From: Dryobates pubescens
Taxonomy: Eukaryota; Chordata; Aves; Piciformes; Picidae
Assembly: GCF_014839835.1 (NCBI RefSeq)
Contig: NC_071627.1
Coordinates: 18,594,001-18,658,000 of the forward strand
Direction: 5' to 3'
Length of the DNA stretch: 64,000 nucleotides
Made by a program: the position numbers and the translations under genes. Shown piece by piece: positions 23,139-34,380 of this stretch; position 1 is the first letter of the stretch, and each line of letters begins with the position of its first letter. The notes beneath the pieces are model-generated. The model was not told where the DNA came from. It saw nothing but the letters and a program-made list of their open reading frames with translations, and ran no database searches.

Positions 23139-26100
23139 GACATGAGCTGGGCTTCGCAGCTCTAGGATCTGGGGGAAGCTTCACAGTTCCATTGAGCAAC
23201 AGCATAACTGAAAAGTTCAGCATCAGTGCTGGGACTCCAGGTGTGACACAAACTTGCTTTGATTTTCACTTAACACAGCTGAAGCTTGGAATGCCTTTGT
23301 CAAGTTCTTCCCCACTAATGCTGTGACAAAGAAGAAAGTCGTTGTCTATCCAGCTATGGTACGGCACAACCACACAGTTGGTGCAAGCTCCCTCTACCCT
23401 AACAGGGTCTCGGAGGACCTTCCACTAATGAGGGTTTACTGCTGTGCCTTGGTGGCCGGTCCAAGTCCTGCTAATCCTCTGGAATGGTCCACGCCTTGGC
23501 GTTGTCCGCAGTGCCTGGCAGAGTGATGAAGCTCCTCCTGTGAGCGAGCTGCAAAGCGATGGTGGAGGGGTGGTGCATTACCAAGAATAGCCACTAGAGG
23601 TTGCCACAGACCAGGTGGTTTTGTCGGTGGTACCGACTCGGTGCAGTTCGGCTTTGGGCGCTTCTGCCACCAGGCTTCGATTCGTGCTGTGTTTGGTTGG
23701 GTTGGTTTGTTTGTTTTGGGTGGTTTTGTTGGTTTTTCTGGGTTTGTGGTGTTTTCTGTTTTGGTTCTTTTTTTGAGGGGGGGTGGAGTGTTTTGTTGTT
23801 TTGGTTTTGTGTAAAGCCCCAGCTCCTGGACCACAGCAATTAGGTGAGACCTAAAAGTCTGATTTCCTTAAATAAAGAAATTACATACATATGCATATAT
23901 TTCTAAGCTTCTCTAATATGAGGTCAAATGATGATTCAGGGAGAGGGCTGAAAAAAACTCAAACTTGTTTGAAAAAATCAGTGCTAGGTTGGGTTGCAGG
24001 GGACAAGCATTTCCAGTGGATTTAATCTCAGGTCTGTTTGATTTGTGGCTCTGATTAGTCCTGGGTGATGTCATGCAAACATTCCCCTGGTAGATCTGGA
24101 AGCTTGGCAGATGTCACAGGTGCCGAGGCTATAGCGATAAGGGCTCTGATAACAGCCCTTTTCCCTGCCTCCACAGGGCTCCACTTGTTGTTCCAGTTGT
24201 ACTGGTGTTGCTGCCTTCCTGTTGGCATCAGCCCTGCCTTGGGAGACAGATCTCCACCCTGGCAGGGAGCTTAAGGGGGTCTGTGATACAACAGATGCTG
24301 CATCTCCTCTTCAGCCTTTTGGATGGAGGCAAACTCCCCACAAATTAAAACAGGGGCTTTTGCAGGTTCGTGTGCTTATTGTTTGCCCCAAATCTAGCAT
24401 TCTGGGAATGGAAGCAACTACTCACAGCCTGTTTTTTAACATGAAATTTCAGGTCCAAGGCTATCTTCTCACTTGTGATAGGGTAAGTTATTGCCAGCCC
24501 TAGTGCCGTGCTCCGGGGAATGAGTGGTGTCTGTGCTAGACTGCACAGCACAAGGCATCAGATAGTATCTGCGGAGAAGGCCACCACTCGGCCAGCGGCA
24601 GGAGAAATCATTCACGTCCCACCCGCATGCAGCCACCCTTTGCGAAAGGGCTGGACGGGGAGGAGGGGGAGGGCGCTGGGGGAGAGCTCATCGTGGAGCT
24701 GTAGGGGGTCAGTCGTGTGTTTGGAAACCTGGTAGCGATCTCAAGCCAGTGAGAGAATGTAGCACCTGCTCCTGCTATTTGAGCTGGGATTCTGTCCCTG
24801 GGTCTGTGGGAAGGTATTGAACCACTGGTTGGAGGAACAATTAGTACTTCAGCAGCGCTGAAGACCAGGAGCTCTGCAGCCCCTGTGGGCAGGCTGCAAA
24901 GGACGCTGGGGTGACCCTGCCCTGTACTAGCCGCGGCTGGTGACCCTGGGACTGATGTTTGCACTGCCAGCCTTTTGCTGTTGACGTCACTGTAGCGATA
25001 GCTGCATCTGGCAGGCTTTTTAAACTGAGACTCTGCAGGACCCTGCAGCAGGCACTGCAGAGCTTCCCTGGAAGACAAAGAGCAGAGCAGCTAGGATGGC
25101 TCCTGGGGAGCTGCACTGCTGTTGCTGTCACAGAAAGGATGGTAGAGTGGGGTGATGGAAGTGGTGGAGGACCCTTACGGCAGAAAGAATGTCCTGTCAT
25201 ATGCAGCCTTTGTCCTGCTTCTTAATTTGATTTTTGTGGTGATCTCGGGGGAAAACATGTTATGGAGGAAGTATTAATGAATTAATTATTATATAATTGA
25301 TTTCCCTTTCCCTTTCTGGAAAATGGAAGTCAACATAGGACAGCATGAAGGAGAATATAAGGAGCAGGTAAAGCCACAGATACCATGGTGGGGAGAGCTA
25401 TTGATCTGGGTGTACAGGTAGCACTTGGGGTGGGAAAGCTGTTTTACCAGTTAAACCTGGAGGGGAAAGCACTGGCACAGCTGCAGACACTGCTTCATAA
25501 ACTAGGAAAGCCAAATCTATCACCCAAATAGATTGGAGAGCCTTGATACCTCTATAAATTTACAGTTCAGTGAGCTGAGTCTCTTGTGAGGCAGTGAAGG
25601 TTAGCTGAGCCAACTTGCACTCTGTTCAAACATCTAGCTTTGACCAGTCAAACCTCAGCTTCCCTTGAAAGCAGATCCGTGCTGTTGAGACAGGAGGCAT
25701 GACAAAGTGTAATTAGGTATCAGCTTTAACCCCTGCTCTTAGCAAATGAATAGTCCACGATGGTGGCACTTCGTTAATGAGTGAAGTGAAAAGCACCTGA
25801 GCGTCCCTGCTGTGCCACGGCTCTGTCACTGCCTCGATGCTGCTGGAAAGATGATGGATGTGAGAGAACCAGAGAGGACCATGGAGTTTTCTTGCTTTAA
25901 AAGAAAAAATAAGCGGTTTAGGAACCAATATGGGGTCTATGAGAGGATAGTTGGGGTAGAGGAAGCAGCCTTGTGGTAAAGAACTGTGCCAGCAAGAGGA
26001 AATCTGGGTTCCTTGGGACAGAAGCCCTCTATGCCCTCCCAGGTAGTAGTGGCCCCAAGGAGTTTTGCTGGATTTTCTGTGTTGTAGATAAAGGTGAGTG

Positions 26101-27856
26101 GCTGCGCCAACTTCAGCATTGATATTGGGAATCAAAAGGAGAAGCCTTTCTGAAGACCAGCCCTAGGTTTTTGTGACTGTGGCACTTCTAGCAACATGAG
26201 AAAGTCTCAGACACTAGACAGGGATGAAAGCAGACATGATGCTTGCAGAGAGATGCATGGCCATGGCAGTCTGCTGTAGGACGTGACTGTGGGTATGCAC
26301 CTCTCTGCCCAGATACTGCATCCCTGCAGCATGAGGCAGGGGCTGAGGAGAGGCAGGATAGCATGGACCAGTGGATACCCCTCGAGCCTTGCTCTGTTGC
26401 TTTCAGTGCAAATCTGTGTTGTCTTGAGAAAGCCCCATTGCATCTCTTTCATTGTGACCTAGGAACGGGAAATACAGCCCTGACCCATCAGTGAAGGAAT
26501 GATTTGGTCAAATATATTTGGGGCTGAGCACTTGTAGGACTTTGACTGTTTGGACACCCTGCCCAGGGCTGTCTCTGCTAGGTAGGATGAGGTCACTGTG
26601 CTGCCTCCTGCCCCTGTAAAGCTGGTGCAATCCAGCCGTTGCATGTCAGCTCTGGCAGAAGCTTTATCTCCAAAGCTCCTGCCTGGCTTCCTTCCCAGAC
26701 TTCAGCACTTTGCTACAGCGCTTGTCCTGTGCCCAGCCCAAGGCTCAGCCCTCTGGAAAGGCAAGGTAGAAGAGGGGTGTAAAGCTCAAGTGATTCTTGT
26801 GGAAGATCAACCAGTACTGGAAACTCTGCTCCTAAGTCTCCATTTGCTGTGCTTACTGCCTAAGTAGTACTGTTGCTGGTCCCTGACTTGATTCATGTTT
26901 CTTTGGAGGAAGTACTGTGGCTCTTTTCATAGTTTCTGGAATTGTGCCCTCTACTTGATTGAGTCATGTTCTGTGGATCTGTAATTACCTGTTGCTTGCA
27001 TATCCATTAAGGGATTTTACATGTTAATCTCCCAAGAGGTAATGCTCACCTTGATGTTTTCATCTTGCTGGCCGCCCATAACCTCTGGATGGGGTGTATT
27101 GGGTTCACTGTAGGGTGAGCAGATTCAGACAAGCATTTCTTCCCACCAGTCTCTCCCTAACTCACTTTTATCTCTGCCCCCCAGCTGTGCAATTGGGCTC
27201 CCAGCACTCAGCTGAGACTTCTGGACCAGCACTAAGCTGCAGGGCTCCTGGTGCAGACACTTCAACTTCTTTTCATGCATTGGAGAGTGATGAATGGCTC
27301 TGCATTGGTGATGTAAGTTTAACTGGACAACTGTTTTATAGCACCTCTGAGTTTAAAACCAGACACTAGCATATACCTTGGTCAGGAATTGCTGTCATGA
27401 GCAAGCAACAAACCATGAATTCAGTTTTATCAGTGACAATAGTATCATTTCAATGTATCATGGGTGCATTTCTGCTCCATACAGCTGTAGGCTATAGTGT
27501 TTACTAGCTGCAGAACTAAATCTACCTAAATTTACTCAATTTTGGTCTATTTAAAGTGGTTTTTTTTTTCAGGGGGTGGTTCAGTGAAATTATGGATTAA
27601 AGAAAAATATTCATTTTGAGTTCCTCAAATTCTTAAAAATTAGGAATATTTAAAAGTATATTTTCATTCTGTTTATGGAAGTCAGGGTTTTCAGTCTCTT
27701 GCATGTTTCCTTCCAGCTGCATCTACCTATTAAATTTAAAATGAAGTAGTTCAATAACTTCTGAATAGCTTCTTCTCAACTAATGTATTACTTGTGGGGG
27801 TGGGGATATTGCTCAGGTGTAATTACAAACCCACCTGTATCTGAAGCTCAAAATTT
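23139..27856. other. Gene-free stretch
   Basis: About 4.7 kb with no supported exon. It contains a G/T tract (23690-23815) and an isolated AATAAA near 23871. Open frames up to 156 codons (24608-25078, minus) overlap frames on the other strand and have no motif. An exon of a lineage-specific gene could be missed, since short spliced exons without a known family cannot be seen by eye. Confidence 0.45.
23690..23815 (+). repeat. G/T-rich low-complexity tract
   Basis: Roughly 125 bases of TTTG, GGTTTG and GGTTTT units including a run of eight G at about 23777-23784. Adenine is almost absent from the + strand. This is the longest of the G/T tracts in the window. Confidence 0.75.
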
Positions 27857-28300
27857 GTGTCCAGAGAAGGGCAACAAGGCTGGGGAGAGGCCTCGAGGAC
27901 AAGCCCTAGGAGGAGAGGCTGAGGGAGCTGGGATTGTTTACCCTGGAGAAGAGGAGGCTCAGGGGAGACCTTATTGCTGTCTACAACTACCTGAAGGGAG
28001 GTTGTAGCCAGGAGGGGGTTGGCCTCTTATCCCAGGCAATCAGCACCAGAACAAGAGGACACAGTCTCAAGCTGTGCCAGGGGAGGTTTAGGCTTGGGGT
28101 GAGGAGAAAGCTCTTCACAGGGAGAGTTGTTAGCCATTGGAATGTGCTGCTCAGGGAGGTGGTGGAGTCACTGTCCCTGGAGGTGTTCAAGAGGGGATTG
28201 GATGTGGCACTTGGTGCCATGGTCTAGTCATGAGGTCTTGGGTGACAGGTTGGACCTGGTGATCTTAGAGGTCTTTTCCAATCTTACTGATTCTATGATT
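27857..28300 (+). mobile_element. CR1 LINE, younger subfamily
   Basis: Begins inside the CAGAGAAGGGCAACAAGGCTGG block and runs through the ORF2 C-terminus ([45 protein letters not shown], ending GAMV) to the terminal TGATTCTATGATT. The frame is largely open for about 97 codons, so this is a relatively recent copy. Confidence 0.93.
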
Positions 28301-30230
28301 TTTCTTCTTTTCAAGTGTTAGGCACGATTAGACACCAGTTTAGTTTTTGTTACCTTTTGTTGTAGAAAAGGGTTTTACAACATGCCTGTTATGGCTAGCC
28401 ACATCTGTAAGGGACTAATGAGATTTCAAAAAAAGCCCACATCACTTTATCATTTTCATCTCTGAGGCAGTTTAATATACTTTTCCAAAAATGCGCTCAT
28501 TTTGGTCCTGATTCAAGGAATATCCATCATTAGGACAGTAGAGGGACCCCAAAGTCACAGTGGCATCAGCTGCACTTTAAGCATCTGCTTGAAATTCTGT
28601 CCCTGCTCACCTACCAAACTGGTGCTTGCAGTTTTCACTACTCGCAAATGTCACATACTCATGTATGTCATGAAATGTGGACTGAATATAGAAAGCCAAG
28701 TAAGGAATCTGTCAGCTGTTAAAAAATTATTCCAGAGCCATCTCATTCCCTAGGAAGCAGGGTGTCTTAAAAGGTTCCACTAGAATTTGTTAAATTATTC
28801 ACATTATTCTTCCTGTGCTGCTGTTTGCTCTTCCAGTATGACCTAAACTAGGGGAAAACACCTGAGGAATAAAGCTTGATGCTTACCAATGGAACTGCTG
28901 GCTTGTAACTCATCAATAATGTACAAGACCTATCAAAGTGCTTGATCATTACAGTCCCACAGCACAAGGCCTCCTACAGAACATTTAGAGTCCACTGTGC
29001 CAGTGGAGCACAAACTCAGACTATTTACATCCATACCAAGAAGCTTTCTAGAAATAAAGGAAAAATTCTAAAGCACTCAAAATAAATAGCCAAGACAGGA
29101 AAGAGGTCTTTAACCACACTATTACTATGAGAACATGCTCAGAAACGTAGCTCTGGGTGGCAAGGCTGAGCTTGTTCAATGTGTTGATTCATCTGTGGAC
29201 ATTTCCCTTCACTATGAAGCAATTTAAACAACTTCTCTGAGCTGCCTGTGACTCAGCCATTCATGCCCAGCTCTCTGGCTCTGTGGTCTGCGTTCAAGTA
29301 GAAGCATGGCAGATCCAACTCAAAATCCAGGGGATGATTTTGTAGCAAGTAGAATGAAGTATTAGTTCAGATAAAGAGATGAAAATCCATAGTGAATATG
29401 AAGGTTGAGATGTTTGGTGTGAGCATTGATATTGAACTATGGCTTCACTGGTGCTGTGATCCATAGTTTGATTTGCCTTCCTTTCCAGAGCAGCATAAAT
29501 AGTGAAGAACAAAGCTCTCACTGTTAAATATCAAATGCTTTAACACCTTGGGTGAAGAGAGCCACCAAAAATCTGATGCAATGACCTTAGTGTTTTACTA
29601 ACACCAAAGTAAAAAATTTCTGTGGTGTTAGAGGGGAAGGAGAGGACATCACTCAGAAACAGGGACCATGCAGGCTTCACTCCAGGTTACCCTGTCCTCT
29701 TGCCTGCAGGAGCTGCCATGGTGAAAATGATAAGAGCTGCTCTTTTCTGATATATAAACACCTTAGGAAATAGTGTTGTGTGTGCAATTCCATCTAAACA
29801 GTTGAAAGAAAAAAGCACCCCAACTTTCAATCAAGTGTCAATGAGGCCCTCTGCTGTGCCCACCACCCCACCCAGCGTGCTAAGACAATTATGTAACTTG
29901 TGAACAAGCACCCTTTGATGTGTATCCATTATTTCTTAACAGCAAATGAATTGGTGGAAAAACTATTTGCTGGGAGAGACACAGAAATGAATGGTGTGGC
30001 ATTGTGTGGCAAGGAAATGTGCCAAGCTCTGCACACGCTCCTGAGAACTAAATGAGCACTCAAGCGTTCAGAATATCAATGCAGCATCAAAGGATCTCCA
30101 GAGATGAGCAAACTTCATAAATAAGCATAAATAATGAAGTTCAGGGATGTATGAGAAAGCTCATCAGTACAGAAATAGTTCATTTTTAAATCCTCCATTA
30201 TAGAACACCATCAGAAAAGGGCTGATGCAT
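28301..30230. other. Gene-free stretch
   Basis: About 1.9 kb of AT-rich DNA without a recognisable exon, repeat or regulatory site. Confidence 0.5.
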
Positions 30231-30703
30231 GAACTGTGTCCAGTTCTGGGCCCCTCTGTTTAAGAAGGACATTGAGACACTTGAACGTGTCCAGAGAAGG
30301 GCAACGAGGCTGGGAAGAGGCATTGAGCACAGCCCTGTGAGGAGAGGCTGAGGGAGCTGGGGTTGTTTAGCCTGGAGAAGAGGAGACTCAAGGGTGACCT
30401 CATTACTCTCTACAAGCCAGGAAGGGGTTGGTCTCTTCTCCCAGGCAACCAGCACCAGAACAAGAGGACACAGTCTCAAGCTGCGCCAGGGGAATTTTAG
30501 GCTTGAGGTGAGGAGAAAGTTCTTCACCAAGAGAGTCATTCGTCATTGGAATGTGCTGCCCAGGGAGGTGGTGGAGTCGCCGTCCCTGGAGGTGTTCAAG
30601 CGGGGACTGGATGTGGCACTTGGTGCCATGGTCTAGTCATGAGGTCTGTGGTGACAGGTTGGACTCGATCTTTGAGGTCTCTTCCAACCTTAGTGATAAT
30701 GTG
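30231..30703 (+). mobile_element. CR1 LINE, younger subfamily, with internal deletion
   Basis: Starts at GAACTGTGTCCAGTTCTGG and carries the CR1 ORF2 C-terminus through a GAMV ending, followed by the 3' end TCCAACCTTAGTGATAATGTGA. Compared with the sister copies, about 25 bases spanning the ACCTGAAGGG-GGTTGTAG part are missing near 30412, where CTCTACAA is joined to GCCAGGAAGG. Confidence 0.92.
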
Positions 30704-33385
30704 AGGCCCTGTGTAATTTTGAGGGGAATCTGAAAGATAACAGATAGTGGTATGGGGGATCTGGTGTGGGTAATACAGCTGGTTTGGGAAGAGCGGGTCT
30801 AAGATGAACAGTGTGTTCCAGCACACAAAGCCAGGAGAGTCAAACTTAGCACTGCAAACATCAGAGCCATTTATCAATGTCATCTAGGAAGACCTTGCCC
30901 ATCAAATTGCTCATTTCTTGCCATTCAATTCTTCCAGATCTGGAATCTTGATTCTAAACTAAACCATGTTTTGGTTAATGAGGACTGACATCACAGCAGA
31001 TGTCAGTACAGTACTCTGGTAACTTTAGCTATCACAAGATATTGCTAATATTACTTACACAAGAAGCTCCTAACACTTGAAAGATGTACCTTGTCTTCTC
31101 CTGGTACAGCAGTGGTATTCTCTTCTAGTTCTCTCTCCCTCACCCTTTTCTTTTCACTGAAATCTTGATCATCAGCCACCCGACACTAGGGGCAGTGGTT
31201 GCCCATGCAAATACTGACTAGCACCAGCAACCGCTGCTGCAACGTTGATAGCAAAATGCTGGGGCGATTTTGCCCTCTGACACTTCTTCATTCAGCATTT
31301 CTTCTTTCAAGCATTTTTAAGGACCCATAACTGTGTATTTTTCTTTACTCTCTGAAATGCAGGTTTTTAACCTAGTCTTCATCTTATTGGTAGAAAGTAT
31401 TCAGCACTTCTCACATCAGTCTTGGCTGCATCCTGAACAGACAGAGTGGAAAATTGTCTTAAACCCTTTGGCATCCACTTGCTGTCAGTTGAATGTCAAA
31501 TCAGGAATAAAAATTGGCAACTAGCTGTAGACTTCACAGTCATGCAGCAGGATTTGTGGAGCTGAATTTGCAGTTCAGTTCTTGGCTTCAGCTGTCACTC
31601 CATGTAGCTCCAGTGATGAGCATTCATGCCACAGTGAGGCATTAGAGTTGTCAGATATCCAGAGCTTACAGAAATAACTTCATTTTTAAATGGACTGTCT
31701 CTTTTGGTATGAATAATCAGACAGAACAGCATACAAAATACTTGACATGTACTGGGAGCCCAGTACAGTCTCTGACACATGAAAATATTTGGAGTATTTC
31801 AGACTCCATTTAATGCTTCTCCAGAGTTTCCTAGAACAGTAAATGATGAGCTCTATAATTAAGCCACAAATTCCCTCTCTTTCATTATGCTTTAATCCTA
31901 TTTTGTTACAAAGCTCGTGAAAGCCACTGATGAAATACTTCTCAGAGACCTCAATATAATCTAAAAGAAAACTAAATGTTAACAAGGAATAAGACTTCAA
32001 ACTTTTATAGTTATTTCCAAGGCTTAGCCACGCTTTGGAAATATAAGTAGGTCAAAAATGCCTTCCCTATCAAAAAGGAGAAAGGAAAAAACCAAGCAGA
32101 GGTGTTTTCCTCTGAACTTATGAGCAACAAATACCCTCTCTTTTGGGCTAAGCAGAAAAGTAGCCATTTATCCTTGCAATTACACTAAATCCTGGTAGTT
32201 TGGCACATAATCATTGTATGTATAGCCCAGAGAAGTCACATAGTATGAAAACAAGAGCTGCACTGCGTTGGCCAAAGTTCCACCCAGCAGTGGTTAAAGG
32301 GAAGTGTGCAGGCTTGGCCACTGTGTATGCCCTGCTCATCTTCCTGAGCACTTGCAATTCCTGTACTGAGACCTTCCTATCCCCCTTAGCATCTGACTAT
32401 GGACTTGTTCATGAAGTTGTCTTAATTCCTCTCATACATTCCAGTTCAGCCTATAAAATACTTGTAAGGGGAGCACACATCTATTTCAGATCAGCAAATA
32501 TTTTGGAATTCTGGAATGAAACCCCAGTTTCACTGAAACAATATAAACTTCAAAAGCTGTATTTATATAATTTATATATACTTTTTTTAAATGTTCCTTT
32601 TATAAAGCAAAAGAAAAGCACATTGCAGAAAAACTTCTGTTTGTATGCCAGCTTTGAGCAAAAAGATACAGACATGTTAAGAAACATTCCATTGATTCTG
32701 CTGTCTGGCCAGTTTGAACTCTGCAGGTGATTCTAGTGCAATGATGTGGCTTCTTTCAGTTGTTCAAATGGAAAGGTATCCTATACCAATACTGGTATAT
32801 TGTCATTCACCAGTCCTGCATTCCAGTATCTAGGCTCCTGTAGCCTTTCTGGGTAAAGGATCACTGCTCTTACCTAGGGGACTCCACCTGCACTGCATGT
32901 ATATGTGTGAGTTAGCCTTCTAGTTCAAAAACCAGCTCTAGGAGACAAAACTTCAGAAATTCATCCTCCATCCCCAAGATTTTTATGCATCAGGTTTCTG
33001 GTTTACTGGCCTAAAACACAGCTTGGGTTGGCACTCCCACCACAAAGAACAGTGGATAAGAAACTGTGTATTTTCTGACAAGCCACTGAGCTGGAGCCTA
33101 ACGTGCTCATCTTAACAGCTCATTTGTGTCTGCTGTCCTGACACGCTGACATTTGCTGTCAGGGTTCCTCTCCCGGGCAGCCAGGTGCTTTGCGATTCAA
33201 CACTGCTGCCCTAATCCACAGCAGCACACACCAGGCTCTTCCTTAACTACTAATGCAAGGTTGGTGCCTTTGGAATCCAAAGAAACACACCCAACCCCCC
33301 GCCCCCCCCCCCCCCCCCGAATTAAGATTAGCAATGGCTTCTCTGTTATGGAAACTACACAACGAAGACAGCACAGGACACAAAC
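30704..33385. other. Gene-free stretch up to the 3' end of UBLCP1
   Basis: No supported gene. The longest open frame is 32200-32730 (+, 176 codons), with no recognisable domain, splice context or promoter. A run of 17 C at 33302-33318 lies just beyond the UBLCP1 polyadenylation site. This is where IL12B would be expected if the human order were kept; no IL12B exon was seen. Confidence 0.45.
33302..33318 (+). repeat. Poly-C tract
   Basis: Seventeen consecutive C, preceded by a broken CCCCCCG run, about 85 bases downstream of the UBLCP1 polyadenylation signal on the minus strand. On the gene strand it is poly-G, a possible quadruplex and transcription pause site. Such runs are also prone to length errors in assembly. 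Confidence 0.8.
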
Positions 33386-33401
33386 TATGAAAAAAAAGGT
33401 A

Positions 33402-33407
33402 TTTATT
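33402..33407 (-). terminator. UBLCP1: Likely distal polyadenylation signal of UBLCP1
   Basis: TTTATT on the + strand is AATAAA on the gene strand, about 975 bases past the stop codon. An earlier AATAAA at 34371-34376, only five bases past the stop, is too close for a normal 3' UTR but could be used rarely. The 3' UTR assignment is inferred. Confidence 0.55.
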
Positions 33408-34380
33408 ATTTACACAACTGCTATAGTTCCTTAAGAACAATATATACCATTTTCCTTTGAAAGGGTCAGACTTCTTTCAAATACATGAACTGCATAATGC
33501 ACAAGTGTTGGTAATGCCAAACAGCAGTCACATCACACTCCTATAGTGCAGGCATAAGCAGCGCAAGTAAATGATACTTTTAAGAACAGTATGGCTGAAT
33601 GTTGTATTTAAACACAGTGTTTGCACTTTGACAAGGTTTAGCTAGAAGAGAACAAGGATTTTGATCATGCTTTGTTAGGAATTAGACTCTCCCATCTTAG
33701 GTTTAAACTTCTTTATCTGACATAGGAGAATTTTTCAGGCAGACTGCTTTTCACTTACCAAACAAGAGTGGGTTTCTCTCCCGCAAACTTCAGTCTTTTG
33801 TTTTCCAGTCAACACTGCTTTATAGTACAAGTTCACATACTGGGGTGGCCACAGAGGTGGTACTTTCCCATCTTACTGTCTTGCACAGAGAAACACTGAC
33901 ATACTAATACATACCAAACTTAGACAACTTGTAATTTATAGACTTAAATACTGGAATGGGAGAGGGGGACTGTTTCTAAAGATGGAGGGAATAGAGGACT
34001 TACACAATTCATACACTGCCGAGGATGGCTCCTTTCTCAACTTTTTTTGGTCTAAGTATCTTCTTTTCTAGTTTTAGAATGGTTTTGGTCTTTTAATGGT
34101 TAGGGTTGTACTTCAGCAGCAAAGGAGAGGAAAGTATTTTAAGTAGTAACACCAGAACTGAATGCAAGAGAAAGTATCTGACTTGTTTCTCCCACTTTGA
34201 GCTTATTGCTGTGATATTTGAAAAACCCCACAACCAACCAACTGGAAGACCAAGTATTAGCAGTCATTCTGGCATTGGATCCAGTGTCCAGCACTATTAT
34301 ACTCTAGCATAAAAGCAAGGAAAAGTCCAATGATCTTAGTTATGTTCCCTTCAACTCAGTGCCACACAATTTTATTAGCG

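Noticed and set aside
23590-23603. CTCF-like CCACTAGAGGTTGC
   Set aside because: A mismatch in the core GG/GC positions makes it a weak site compared with the one at 21852-21867.
34371-34376. AATAAA on the minus strand as the main UBLCP1 polyadenylation signal
   Set aside because: It begins five bases past the stop codon, which would leave almost no 3' UTR. The signal at 33402-33407 is more plausible.
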